From Candidatus Sericytochromatia bacterium S15B-MN24 CBMW_12 (lineage in GTDB: Bacteria; Cyanobacteriota; Sericytochromatia; S15B-MN24; UBA4093), in the NCBI GenBank assembly GCA_002083825.1, contig DAZV01000047.1, forward strand, positions 62,001-126,000: a DNA stretch of 64,000 nt. The letters run 5' to 3'. A program made the position numbers and the translations under genes. Below are positions 8,630 to 17,303 of this stretch, piece by piece (the stretch's first letter is position 1; the number at the start of each line of letters is the position of its first letter). The notes beneath the pieces were generated by a model. That model saw only the letters and a list, made by a program, of their open reading frames with translations, did not search any database and was not told the DNA's origin.

Positions 8630-10936
8630 ATGGCATCCTACCGCCCGCGAATCCCCTCATCACCGGCATTCGAAGCGATTCGCCGCCGGCTGGAATGGGC
8701 CCTGAGCGCGGCCCGAGGCCCCCTCGCATGGGCGGGCGTCGTCGCGTTTCTCTTCGTCGCGACCGTGCTCGCCACCCGACCCCTTGCATGGTCGCTCGGC
8801 TCCGGAACCCTGACCGCCCTCGAGCCGGTAGCCCCCGACGCGCTTCGCGCGAGCAACGGAGCCCTCGATACCTGGATCATGGCCTGGGGCTCGAAGGCCT
8901 TCGCCGCTGACCCCTTCTCCTTCTTCCAGGCGCCCTTCTTCTACCCCGCTTCCAACACCCTCGCCTTCAGCGAAAACCTGGTGGGCAACCTTCCGCTCTT
9001 CGGTCCGCTCTTCGCCCTTTCGAGCGATGCCTTCTGGGCCGCTAATGCCTTCATCCTGCTCTCGGCCTTCCTCACGGTGGTCGCCTCCTTCGTCCTGACG
9101 CTCCACCTCACCCGAAGCCGGCTCGTCGCGCTCGTTGCGGCCCTCTGCTTCGCGCTGTCCCCCGCGCGTTTGAGCCTGCTGCCGCAGATGCAGGTCGCGG
9201 GGATCTGGTGGAGCCCGCTCGCAATCTGGATGGCCAGCCGCTTCCTCGAGCGGGGTCGCTGGAAAGACGCCCTGCTCGCCGCCGCCTTCCTGGTCGCTCA
9301 GTTCGCTTCTTCGATATCGCTCGGCTGCTTCTTGCTGCTCGCCATGAGCGCCACTCTCGCCCTGCGCCTGCGGCGCGAGCCCATGCTGCGGCGCCGAGAC
9401 CTGACCGTGAAGGGCGCCGTCGCGGCGGCGCTCGCTGCCGTCGCCCTGCTCCCCCTCCTGCTTCCCTACCTCCATCACAGCGAAGTCTGGGGCACGCCCC
9501 TCGGTGCCGACCTCGCGAGTGCCCTGAGCGCCTGGCCCGCCCTGCTTCTTGCCTTGGCCATGGCCTTGATCGCCGGATACAGTGCCACACTCGCCCTCCG
9601 CCGCTGGGGCAAAAGCCCGTCACGACGTGCTGGCGTCGGGTTGGTGCTCGTTGTTTCGGCGCTCGCGACGACCTGGATCCATCCGCTAACCCTCTACCCT
9701 CGGCCCCGAGCCACCCAGCTCGACGCCTTCCTCGCCCGCCGCGCCGAAGGTCCCGTCATCACCCTCCCGATGCCCGGCTACGGGGGGGAGGTGGATCGAG
9801 GCCTCGAGACGTCGCGGATGATCGGCAGCTTGATCCACGGGCTCCCCCTGGTCAGCGGCACCTCCGGCTTCACCCCCCCGAGCTTCCTGGATCTGGCGCG
9901 AAAGCTCGAGCAGGGGCCGTCCCCGCAGGCCCTCGACGCCCTCGCGGCCATCGGGGTGAAAACTCTCGTCATCCGCTTCGATCAGATGCCCCTGGGACTG
10001 CGGGAACGCTGGCGCTTCGACCGGGATCCCTCCGCCCTGGGCCTCGTTCCTCTCTGGTTCGAGGAGAACGTCGCGGCGGTTTACCACATCGTGCGCAAGC
10101 CGAAGCCTGCCGATCTGCTTTATGCCACCCTGCTCCTCCCGGAACGCCTCCCCGCCGGCTGGCAGTTCACCCTGGGCATGGCGCTCAATGTCCCCGGAAA
10201 GACCATCTGGGTGGCGCCGTTTCCTCCCGAACGCCAGCCCCTCACCGTCCGCTGGGAAGGCCCCGCCCGAACGCAAGTGACGAAGCCCGTTTGGGTTCCC
10301 TTGACCGTCGAGGGTCCCGAGACGGTTGGGATTCCGCTGCGCACTCCGTCCGCTCCGGGTCGTTACCGGCTCACGGTGGAGGGGGCCTCCCTGAGAGCCA
10401 CGGCTTCGGTGGAGGTCGCGAACTGGCAGGCTGCCGATAGCCTCTCGAGGCCCCTCGACGCCAGGATGACCTGGGTGAAGCCGCAGCCTTCCGACAAGGT
10501 CGTGCCCGGAACGGTCATGCCGTTGCGCTGGGAGGTCCTGAACCAGGGGGAGGGCGTCTGGCGATCGCGAACGACGTGGCGGCAACGGCTGGCCTCGCAT
10601 CCGGAGTGGCTCCGCGAGCACCCTCGCCGGATCGTCGAGCGCGGGGCGGGGGAGGTGATGCTGGAGGTTCGCTGGCGCAAGCGCCGGACGGAGGCCGAAC
10701 TCATGGAGGGGCATTCGCGCGTGCGTCGCTTCCCGCTGCGTCACGACGTCTTCCCGGGCCAGCGGTACGTCTTCGCGGAATCCCTCTTCGTGCCCGAGCA
10801 GCCGGGTGGTTACATCGTCGAACTCAGGCTCACGGATGCCTTCGGGACCCTTTCCACCCCCGTCGAGCGGCGCGAGGTCCTCGTCCATGAGCTCGCGGAG
10901 CTTCGCGACTTCCTCAAGAACTTCGAAGGGCGCTGA
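8630..10936 (+). CDS. Multi-pass membrane protein, GT-C glycosyltransferase-like, with C-terminal beta domain
   Basis: 768 residues. About ten hydrophobic helices lie in the first 350 residues (first near 33-50, WAGVVAFLFVATVLATRPL). The following loop carries an acidic segment (ASNGALDTWIMAW) in the position where GT-C enzymes hold their catalytic aspartate. The rest (about 350-768) is soluble: a mixed domain (PVITLPMPGYGGEVDRGLE) and then beta-rich Ig-like stretches (PGRYRLTVEGASL, GGYIVELRLTDAFG). The layout is that of lipid-linked-sugar-dependent or uncharacterised GT-C proteins, but no family can be named with certainty. No strong ribosome-binding site precedes ATG 8630. It stands alone between two oppositely oriented units. 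Confidence 0.6.
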   Translation: MASYRPRIPSSPAFEAIRRRLEWALSAARGPLAWAGVVAFLFVATVLATRPLAWSLGSGTLTALEPVAPDALRASNGALDTWIMAWGSKAFAADPFSFFQAPFFYPASNTLAFSENLVGNLPLFGPLFALSSDAFWAANAFILLSAFLTVVASFVLTLHLTRSRLVALVAALCFALSPARLSLLPQMQVAGIWWSPLAIWMASRFLERGRWKDALLAAAFLVAQFASSISLGCFLLLAMSATLALRLRREPMLRRRDLTVKGAVAAALAAVALLPLLLPYLHHSEVWGTPLGADLASALSAWPALLLALAMALIAGYSATLALRRWGKSPSRRAGVGLVLVVSALATTWIHPLTLYPRPRATQLDAFLARRAEGPVITLPMPGYGGEVDRGLETSRMIGSLIHGLPLVSGTSGFTPPSFLDLARKLEQGPSPQALDALAAIGVKTLVIRFDQMPLGLRERWRFDRDPSALGLVPLWFEENVAAVYHIVRKPKPADLLYATLLLPERLPAGWQFTLGMALNVPGKTIWVAPFPPERQPLTVRWEGPARTQVTKPVWVPLTVEGPETVGIPLRTPSAPGRYRLTVEGASLRATASVEVANWQAADSLSRPLDARMTWVKPQPSDKVVPGTVMPLRWEVLNQGEGVWRSRTTWRQRLASHPEWLREHPRRIVERGAGEVMLEVRWRKRRTEAELMEGHSRVRRFPLRHDVFPGQRYVFAESLFVPEQPGGYIVELRLTDAFGTLSTPVERREVLVHELAELRDFLKNFEGR

Positions 10937-10945
10937 CGCGTCGCG

Positions 10946-11686
10946 TCATGCTTCTCGCGGTGGCGCTTCGTCGGCTGCCTCGCAGTGGCGCGCGTAGTCG
11001 CAGAAATGGCAGTGGCGGTCGACCCGCGGCACGTAGCGCTGATCCCCTTCAATCGCTCGGATGGTCTCGTAAGCTCCTTCGAGCACCTCTTGAAGCGAAC
11101 TCTCCGTGAAGGGAAGGGAAATCCGGGCGTTGCTCGAAAGATAGTGGATCGAATGACGGCGCGGCGTCTCCTCGAGACGAGCCTGGATCAGATGATGATA
11201 GATGGCGAGTTGCTGCACGGTGGCCGGCCGGAGGGTCTCCGGCATGGTCCCCGACTTGTAGTCGATGATCTCCAGGCTCTCGTCGGCATGCCGATCGACC
11301 CGATCGATGATCCCGAGCAGCATGACGTCCTTGTAGGGGGCGGACAGGCGCTTCTCAAGGAGGATGGGCGTGCCTTCCTGAACGCTCCAGTCGGCGTAGT
11401 ACCGAGCCAGCAGGTCCTTTCCGCGCAGGAGGGCTTCCGCTTCTTGCTCCCGGGTCGCGTATCCCGCTCCGGTCCAGGCGGATTCGAGCGTGGTGAGACC
11501 GTCTTCGAGTTTCCCGGGGCCTCCGGTCTCATGGATCTGCTGCAGCGTGCGGTGCAGGGAGTTCCCGAAACTCTGGTTGGCCCAGGCCCGGCGGGGAAGT
11601 TTGCGGATGTACTGGAACCAGTACTGGCGGGGGCATGTCTGGTAGGTGCCGAGCCGACTGGGCGAGTACTGGGGTTTGCGAGCCAC
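10946..11686 (-). CDS. PD-(D/E)XK nuclease with Fe-S cysteines (RecB/AddB/Cas4-like)
   Basis: 246 residues. Nuclease core motifs: LGIIDRVDRH, EIIDYKSG (the D-x-K site) and QQLAIYHHL (the Q motif). Four cysteines in the AddB/Cas4 pattern, one near the N-terminus (TCPRQYWFQY) and three at the C-terminus (CHFCDYARHC), predict a 4Fe-4S cluster clamping the nuclease. The GTG at 11686 is preferred: AGAGG lies seven bases upstream and homology begins there, although the frame is open to 11878. It is not linked to a helicase or to cas genes, so it is a stand-alone DNA-processing enzyme of unknown pathway. Ends 10 bp from the convergent gene. Confidence 0.8.
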   Translation of the reverse strand: MARKPQYSPSRLGTYQTCPRQYWFQYIRKLPRRAWANQSFGNSLHRTLQQIHETGGPGKLEDGLTTLESAWTGAGYATREQEAEALLRGKDLLARYYADWSVQEGTPILLEKRLSAPYKDVMLLGIIDRVDRHADESLEIIDYKSGTMPETLRPATVQQLAIYHHLIQARLEETPRRHSIHYLSSNARISLPFTESSLQEVLEGAYETIRAIEGDQRYVPRVDRHCHFCDYARHCEAADEAPPREA

Positions 11687-11747
11687 TGGAAAACCTCTTG
11701 CCGATGACGCGGATACGGGGTCATGATACCTCAAAACGCCGCGGCGC

Positions 11748-11776
11748 TTGACCTCACCTGCCGCCTGGGGTAGCCT
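11748..11776 (+). promoter_or_regulatory. Candidate promoter of the 23-kb polysaccharide operon
   Basis: TTGACC (11748-11753), 17-bp spacer, TAGCCT (11771-11776). It implies a leader of about 200 nt before the first gene at 11984, and that leader contains the 40-bp palindrome. Confidence 0.45.
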
Positions 11777-11794
11777 GTTCTCGAACGCCTCTGG

Positions 11795-11834
11795 GGCAGC
11801 CGATGGCGGCGAGCGCTCGCCGCCATCGGCTGCC
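11795..11834. repeat. 40-bp perfect palindrome in the leader of the polysaccharide operon
   Basis: Two 20-base arms with no spacer, centred between 11814 and 11815 (arm GGCAGCCGATGGCGGCGAGC). As RNA it would form a very stable hairpin. No T-run follows on either strand, so it is not a typical terminator. It lies in the 297-bp gap between the nuclease gene and the first polysaccharide gene. I see no other feature in that gap besides the promoter at 11748. Confidence 0.8.
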
Positions 11835-11983
11835 GTAGGCATGCTCGTTCCGTTTCCACCGGGATCCCAAGGGTACATGACCCTCCGAGGGGTGGAAGGA
11901 GCGTCTCGTTCTCGGATAGGATAGGGCGTCGGGGGGCAAGACCCGACAAGCCGCCAAGATCGTCAAGGAAGGAAGGGCGCAGA

Positions 11984-12997
11984 TTGTCCTCTTTTAACCG
12001 TCCTCCCCGGGTGGCCCTGGTCGGATCCGGCTACTGGGGCCCCAACCTCGCCCGAAACTTCCACGCTCTCGAATCGCTCGCCGCCATCTGCGACCGCAAC
12101 GCCCAAGCCCTGTCCAAGCTGGCCATCGTGTACCCGTCGGCCAAGACGACCCCGGATTACTCTCGGATCCTGGCGGATAAGAGCCTGGACGCGGTGGTCA
12201 TCGCCACCCCCGCCGTGACCCATTACGAACTGGTCAAACAGGCGCTGAACGCGGGAAAGCACGTCTTCGTGGAGAAGCCTTTGGCCTTGAGCCGAAGTGA
12301 GGCCGAGGAACTCGCCGCTCAGGCCGATCGCCTGAACCTGACCCTGATGGTCGGCCACATCCTCGTCTACCATCCCGCATTCGAGGCCCTCGTCACGCTC
12401 GTCCGGAGCGGGGAGCTCGGGAAGGTGCGGCATGTACGCTCCGAGCGGTTGAGTCTCGGCAAGCTGCGCAGCGAAGAGAACGTGCTCTGGAGCTTCGGAC
12501 CCCATGACGCGAGCTTGCTCGCCGAACTTCTGGCCGGCGATCCCCAGGAGGTAAGGGCCAGCGGTCATGCCATCCTGCAGGAGGGCGTCGAGGACGTCGT
12601 CACCATGGACCTTCGCTACTCGGATGACGTCACCGCCCATATCCACCTCAGCTGGCTGGAACCCGTGAAGCGCCACCGCCTCACGGTGATAGGCTCGGAG
12701 AAGATGGCCGTCTTCGACGACACCCTGTCCGAGGGCAAGCTGCGCCTCTACGACCGCGGCTTCGACCTCTCGGAGTCCGGCTGGGAACTACGTCGGGGCG
12801 AGGAAACCCTCTTGCCCTACGAGCCCGGAGAGCCCATGACGCGCGAATGCGCGCACTTCCTCGATTGCGTCCGGACCGGAAGGCGTCCCCGCACCGACGG
12901 CTGGTCAGGGGCCCGGGTCCTCGGCATTCTCGAGGCGGCCCGACAAAATTTGCAGCAATCCAATTCCCCTCTGCCCTCTGAAGGAGCCGTGATCTGA
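11984..12997 (+). CDS. wbpB: Gfo/Idh/MocA oxidoreductase, WbpB/WlbA-like (UDP-GlcNAcA 3-dehydrogenase)
   Basis: 337 residues. N-terminal Rossmann motif VALVGSGYWGPNLARNF (about 9-25) and the Gfo/Idh hallmark EKP in HVFVEKPLALS. In the pathway to UDP-2,3-diacetamido-2,3-dideoxy-D-mannuronate, WbpB oxidises C3 of UDP-N-acetylglucosaminuronate; WbpE, WbpD and WbpI homologues follow immediately, which supports this assignment. Start is a TTG at 11984 with AAGGAAGG upstream. The stop overlaps the next ATG (TGATG). It is the first gene of the operon, downstream of the palindrome-bearing leader. Confidence 0.82.
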   Translation: MSSFNRPPRVALVGSGYWGPNLARNFHALESLAAICDRNAQALSKLAIVYPSAKTTPDYSRILADKSLDAVVIATPAVTHYELVKQALNAGKHVFVEKPLALSRSEAEELAAQADRLNLTLMVGHILVYHPAFEALVTLVRSGELGKVRHVRSERLSLGKLRSEENVLWSFGPHDASLLAELLAGDPQEVRASGHAILQEGVEDVVTMDLRYSDDVTAHIHLSWLEPVKRHRLTVIGSEKMAVFDDTLSEGKLRLYDRGFDLSESGWELRRGEETLLPYEPGEPMTRECAHFLDCVRTGRRPRTDGWSGARVLGILEAARQNLQQSNSPLPSEGAVI

Positions 12998-13614
12998 TGA
13001 CCACCCAGCTGGAGAACGCCCCCGCATCGGAAAGTCGCCCTTACTTCGTCCACGAATCGAGCTACGTGGACACACCCTGCACGATTGGCGAGGGTACCAA
13101 GATCTGGCACTTCAGCCACGTCATGAAGGGCGCGGTGATAGGGGCCGGCTGCAACATCGGGCAGAACGTCGTCATCAGCCCCGGCGTGGTCATCGGCGAC
13201 AACGTGAAGATCCAGAACAACGTCTCGGTCTACACCGGGGTGATCCTGGAGGACGACGTCTTCTGCGGGCCTTCCTGCGTCTTCACCAACGTCACGACCC
13301 CGCGCTCGCACGTGCGCCGGAACGACCCCGACAAGGACTACGCCAAGACCCTGGTGAAGAAGGGGGCCTCCATCGGGGCCAACGCCACCATCGTCTGCGG
13401 CAACTCCCTCGGCGAGTACGCCTTCGTGGGGGCGGGTTCGGTGGTGACCAAGGACGTTCCCGCTCACGCGATGGTCTACGGCAATCCCGCCCGGCTCAAG
13501 GGTTGGGCCTGCATGTGCGGCGTCAAACTGAACTTCGCGGAGGACCATGCGGCCTGCACCGAATGCGGCCAGCAGTATCAGATGACCGGCCCCGCGTCGG
13601 TCGCGAGGCTATAA
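12997..13614 (+). CDS. wbpD: WbpD/WlbB-like UDP-3-amino-GlcNAcA N-acetyltransferase
   Basis: 205-residue left-handed beta-helix acetyltransferase. Hexapeptide repeats run from about 30 to 150 (IGEGTKIWHFSHVM, IGAGCNIGQNVVI, IGDNVKIQNNVSV), the signature of the enzyme that acetylates the C3 amine of UDP-GlcNAc3NA. A C-terminal zinc-ribbon-like tail (CMCGVKLNF...CTECG) is present, as in many WbpD homologues. Cytosolic, acetyl-CoA dependent. Overlaps the wbpB-like stop by one base and ends 3 bp before the aminotransferase. Confidence 0.87.
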   Translation: MTTQLENAPASESRPYFVHESSYVDTPCTIGEGTKIWHFSHVMKGAVIGAGCNIGQNVVISPGVVIGDNVKIQNNVSVYTGVILEDDVFCGPSCVFTNVTTPRSHVRRNDPDKDYAKTLVKKGASIGANATIVCGNSLGEYAFVGAGSVVTKDVPAHAMVYGNPARLKGWACMCGVKLNFAEDHAACTECGQQYQMTGPASVARL

Positions 13615-13617
13615 ACC

Positions 13618-14733
13618 ATGATTCCGATTCTCGACCTCAAGCCCCAGTACGCATCCCTGCAACCTCAGATGGACGAGGCCATTCTCGCCGCCGTCCGAGG
13701 GGGGCAGTACATCAACGGCCCCAACGTTAAGGCCTTCGAGAAGGAGCTCGCGAGCGCCCTCGGCTCCAAGCATGCCATCGGGCTGAACTCCGGCACCGAC
13801 GCGCTGCACCTGGCACTCCGCGCGCTGGACATCGGGCCGGGCGACGAGGTGATCACCGTGCCCTTCACCTTCGTGGCCACCACCGAGGCCATCGGCATCG
13901 TGGGGGCCACGCCGGTCTTCGTCGACATCGACCCGGTGACCTACAACATGGATCCCCAGGAGGTCGAGGCGAAGATCACGCCGCGCACCAAGGCGATCCT
14001 GCCCGTTCACCTTTACGGTCAGCCGGCGGACATGGATGCGTTGATGGCGATCGCCAAGCGCCATGGCCTTCCCGTCGTCGAGGACTGCGCCCAGGCTATC
14101 GGGGCGACGATCCACGGCAAGCGGATAGGCACGATCGGCGCTGTCGGCTGCTTTAGCTTCTTCCCCAGCAAGAATTTGGGGGCTTATGGGGATGGGGGCG
14201 CATGCGTCACCGACGATCCGGAGCTGGCGGCCCGCATCACGGCCCTGAGGGGCCATGGCGGTCGCGTCAAGTACTACCACGAGGAGCTCGGAATCAACTC
14301 GCGGCTCGACGAGATCCAGGCGGCGGTCTTGCGGGTGAAGTTGCCTCATCTCGACCGGTGGAACGAGGCCCGGCGCGAGGTCGCCAAGCGCTACAACGCG
14401 CTCTTGAAGGATATTCCCGGCGTGATGACGCCCGAGGAGCTTTCGGGGACCGTGCCGGTTTATCACCAGTACACCATCCGGATCAAGGATCGGGACGGCA
14501 TCCACGAGGGTCTCAAAGCCCGGGGCGTGCAGAGCATGGTCTACTACCCGGTGCCGCTGCACCTCCAGAAGGTCCACGACGACTTGGGCCATCAGTCGGG
14601 GGATTTCCCGATCTCGGAGCGGGCGGCTCGGGAGGTCTTGAGCCTGCCGATCTTCCCGGAGCTGACCATGGAGCAGCAGCGGGAGGTGGCCGAGGCGCTT
14701 CGTCAGGCCGTCGAGGATGGAATCCCGGTCTAG
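13618..14733 (+). CDS. wbpE: WbpE/WlbC-like sugar nucleotide aminotransferase (DegT/DnrJ family)
   Basis: 371-residue PLP enzyme. The Schiff-base lysine is Lys185 in [16 protein letters not shown]; the phosphate/ring-binding motifs [11 protein letters not shown] and [11 protein letters not shown] are present. In the diacetamido-uronate pathway it aminates the 3-keto sugar produced by the WbpB homologue, using glutamate. Gene order B-D-E-I and near-zero spacing support this role over the alternative 4-keto aminotransferases of the same family. Confidence 0.88.
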   Translation: MIPILDLKPQYASLQPQMDEAILAAVRGGQYINGPNVKAFEKELASALGSKHAIGLNSGTDALHLALRALDIGPGDEVITVPFTFVATTEAIGIVGATPVFVDIDPVTYNMDPQEVEAKITPRTKAILPVHLYGQPADMDALMAIAKRHGLPVVEDCAQAIGATIHGKRIGTIGAVGCFSFFPSKNLGAYGDGGACVTDDPELAARITALRGHGGRVKYYHEELGINSRLDEIQAAVLRVKLPHLDRWNEARREVAKRYNALLKDIPGVMTPEELSGTVPVYHQYTIRIKDRDGIHEGLKARGVQSMVYYPVPLHLQKVHDDLGHQSGDFPISERAAREVLSLPIFPELTMEQQREVAEALRQAVEDGIPV

Positions 14734-15795
14734 ATGAAGGTTCTCACGGTCGTTGGGGCTCGCCCCCAGTTCATCAAGGCGGCTCCGGTCAGTCGCGAGG
14801 TCCGCAAGGTCGCCCAGGAGGTGCTGGTCCACACGGGCCAGCACTTCGACGCGAACATGTCGGACGTCTTCTTCAAGGAACTGGGCATCCCCGAGCCGGA
14901 TTACCACCTGGGCGTGGGCGGCGGCTCTCACGGCGCGATGACCGGCGCGATGCTCGCTCGGCTCGAAGAGGTGATCCAGCAGGAAGCCCCCGACTGGGTG
15001 ATGGTTTACGGGGACACCAACTCGACCTTGGCGGGGGGATTGGCCGCAGCCAAGCTGCACGTTCCGGTGGCTCACGTGGAGGCCGGCTTGAGGTCCTACA
15101 ATCGCCGGATGCCCGAGGAAATCAACCGGGTGCTCGTCGATCACCTGTCGACCCGGCTCTTCGCCCCTACCGAGACGGCGGTCCAGTGCTTGCAGGCGGA
15201 GGGCATCACCCGAGGAGTTCAACAGACCGGGGACGTCATGTACGATGCGACCCTGATGTTCCTGCCCCGGGCCGAGGAGCGCCTCGATCGGCTTGCCGAG
15301 CTGGGCCTCGCGCCCGGCGAATACTACCTCGCGACGGTGCATCGGGCCGAAAACACCGACGACACGCAGTGTTTGACCTCGATCATGGAGGCGCTGGGCG
15401 AACTCGAGCTCCCCGTCGTCTTGCCGTTGCATCCCCGAACCCGCAAGCAACTGGACGCGTTCGGAATCAGGCTGTCGGCCGGCATCCGTCTGATCGAGCC
15501 GGTCGGCTACCTCGAAATGCTGCTGCTGGAGTCCCGGGCGAAGGCCATTCTGACCGATTCCGGCGGGGTCCAGAAGGAAGCATGTTTCCTGCAAGTGCCG
15601 TGCGTGACGCTGCGGGAAGAGACGGAGTGGCTCGAGACCATGGAATCCGGCTGGAACACGCTGGCGGGAACCGATCCCGAACGGATCCGGGAGGCGCTTT
15701 CCGGGCTCCGACGTCCCGAGCGGCCCTCGATGGCGTTCGGCGATGGCCAGGCTAGCCACCGGGTTGCCAAGTCCTTGTCGAGCGGGATCGCTTAG
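14734..15795 (+). CDS. wbpI: UDP-GlcNAc-type 2-epimerase (WbpI/WecB family)
   Basis: 353 residues, GT-B fold. Motifs: VVGARPQFIKAAP at the N-terminus, HTGQHFD, VYGDTNSTLAG, HVEAGLRS, TVHRAENTDD and LTDSGGVQKEA. It begins at the base after the aminotransferase stop. After WbpB, WbpE and WbpD steps, the WbpI-type enzyme converts UDP-GlcNAc3NAcA to UDP-ManNAc3NAcA; a plain UDP-GlcNAc to UDP-ManNAc role (WecB) is the alternative. Context favours the former. Confidence 0.87.
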   Translation: MKVLTVVGARPQFIKAAPVSREVRKVAQEVLVHTGQHFDANMSDVFFKELGIPEPDYHLGVGGGSHGAMTGAMLARLEEVIQQEAPDWVMVYGDTNSTLAGGLAAAKLHVPVAHVEAGLRSYNRRMPEEINRVLVDHLSTRLFAPTETAVQCLQAEGITRGVQQTGDVMYDATLMFLPRAEERLDRLAELGLAPGEYYLATVHRAENTDDTQCLTSIMEALGELELPVVLPLHPRTRKQLDAFGIRLSAGIRLIEPVGYLEMLLLESRAKAILTDSGGVQKEACFLQVPCVTLREETEWLETMESGWNTLAGTDPERIREALSGLRRPERPSMAFGDGQASHRVAKSLSSGIA

Positions 15796-15800
15796 CCTCG

Positions 15801-17303
15801 ATGGCAGAGCTGGGATCCCTCCGGCGGCTGGGCACCGGAGCCTTCATCTACGGGGCCGGAGGATTCCTGAGCCGCTTCATCAGCCTGCTCATCCTTCCCC
15901 TGTTCACGGCCTACCTCACGCCGACGGACTACGGGATCACGGGCCTGCTCGGCATGGTCTCCATGGTCGTGGTTTCGGTCTTCTCCTTGGGCCTGGGGAC
16001 GTCGCTCGGCATCTGCTACTTTCAGGAATCCACCGCCGAGAAGCGCGGGGCCGCCATCTGGACCGCTTTCGGGATTCTGGGGCTCAGCGCGGCGGCCCTG
16101 GCCGTGCTGGGGACGCAGACCGCCGAGGCCATCAGCCAACTGGCACTGGGGACGACCCAGTACCCTCACCTGGTCACCTTGACGCTGTTGACCGCATGTT
16201 TGAGCATCGCGGCCCAGCCGCTGATGCTTTGCTTGCAGTTCGAGGAGCGGGCGAGGACCTATGTGTCTCTCACCATGCTCACGACCTTGTTTACCCTGGG
16301 GATCAGCATCTGGATGGTCGTCTTTCTCCGAGGGGGAGTGGAGGGGGTGCTGTGGGCGGGATTGCTCGGACAGGCCCTCAACCTCATCGTGTTCCTGGCG
16401 GCAGCCATCCGGATCGCAAGGTTCCGGGTGGATCCTCGGATCGCCATGGAACTGCTTCGGCTGGGCCTTCCGATGGTTCCGTCGTTCGCGTTCCTCTTCC
16501 TGCTCAGCCAGGCGAATCGTTACGTGCTGCAATGGTTCGCGGGGTTGTCGCCGGTGGGGATCTACTCGATCGGTCTCAACTTCGGCATGGTGATGAACAT
16601 CGCGGTTTCAGGCTTCCAGACCGCCTGGCTACCGTACTTCCTTTCGTTCTCCGACAAGCGGGACGAGGCGCGCATCCTTTTCGGACGGATCATGACCTAC
16701 TACGTCCTCGGCTTGGGGGGGGCGAGCCTGCTCTTCTTCATCGGGGCCAAGCCGCTGGTGATGCTGATGACGGCGCCCGCCTTCCACCAGGCCTACCAAG
16801 TCGTTGGCTTGGCTGCGACGGCCCAGGTCCTGGCCGGTGTCTTCAGTGTCCTGCTGCCGGCAGTATACTTCGCCAAGGAGGTCGCCTCGGTGACGATCGT
16901 GCAGGGAATCGCATCCTTGCTGGCGATCATCCTGAGCATTCCCTTGATCGCATTCTTCGGGCTCTTCGGAGCGGCCCTTTCGCTGCCGCTGGGCTATGCG
17001 ATCATGGCGGGAATGCAGTATGGCTGGAACGTCCGTCGCCGGGACGCCTATCTTCAGGTCGTCTACGACTGGGCCCGCATCGGGCGGTTCGCGCTCGTCT
17101 ACGTGGCTTTCGGGGCATTGACCCTCGTGCCGAGGAGCCTTTCCTTGCCCGTGGAGTTGCTGCTGTCGATGGCGTCGGGGGGGCTGCTGCTGGTATGTTG
17201 TGAACGGATGCTGACGAAAGGGGAAAAGCAGGCCCTACTGGGCATGCTGAGGCCCTGGATCCCGGCGAATTGGCCCCGAACGGGCCCGAGGACGAGCGAA
17301 TGA
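15801..17303 (+). CDS. Wzx-type polysaccharide flippase (MOP/PST family)
   Basis: 500 residues with about 14 hydrophobic helices from residue 10 on (AFIYGAGGFLSRFISLLILPLF, SMVVVSVFSLGLGTSLGI, and so on). The sequence matches the polysaccharide-biosynthesis/RfbX superfamily that flips undecaprenyl-linked repeat units. This is one of two flippases in the window (the other is at 60845). No Wzy polymerase lies in this operon. Starts 5 bp after the epimerase; its stop overlaps the next ATG (ATGA). Confidence 0.85.
   Translation: MAELGSLRRLGTGAFIYGAGGFLSRFISLLILPLFTAYLTPTDYGITGLLGMVSMVVVSVFSLGLGTSLGICYFQESTAEKRGAAIWTAFGILGLSAAALAVLGTQTAEAISQLALGTTQYPHLVTLTLLTACLSIAAQPLMLCLQFEERARTYVSLTMLTTLFTLGISIWMVVFLRGGVEGVLWAGLLGQALNLIVFLAAAIRIARFRVDPRIAMELLRLGLPMVPSFAFLFLLSQANRYVLQWFAGLSPVGIYSIGLNFGMVMNIAVSGFQTAWLPYFLSFSDKRDEARILFGRIMTYYVLGLGGASLLFFIGAKPLVMLMTAPAFHQAYQVVGLAATAQVLAGVFSVLLPAVYFAKEVASVTIVQGIASLLAIILSIPLIAFFGLFGAALSLPLGYAIMAGMQYGWNVRRRDAYLQVVYDWARIGRFALVYVAFGALTLVPRSLSLPVELLLSMASGGLLLVCCERMLTKGEKQALLGMLRPWIPANWPRTGPRTSE

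Noticed and set aside
10946-11686. Cas4-like nuclease considered as evidence for a CRISPR-Cas locus
   Set aside because: No cas1, cas2, effector genes or repeat array lie in the window; the PD-(D/E)XK plus four-cysteine layout also occurs in stand-alone AddB-like proteins.
15743-17203. 486-codon open frame overlapping the flippase gene
   Set aside because: Composition is typical of a +1 shadow of a GC-rich gene; the overlapping frame encodes a convincing 14-helix flippase.
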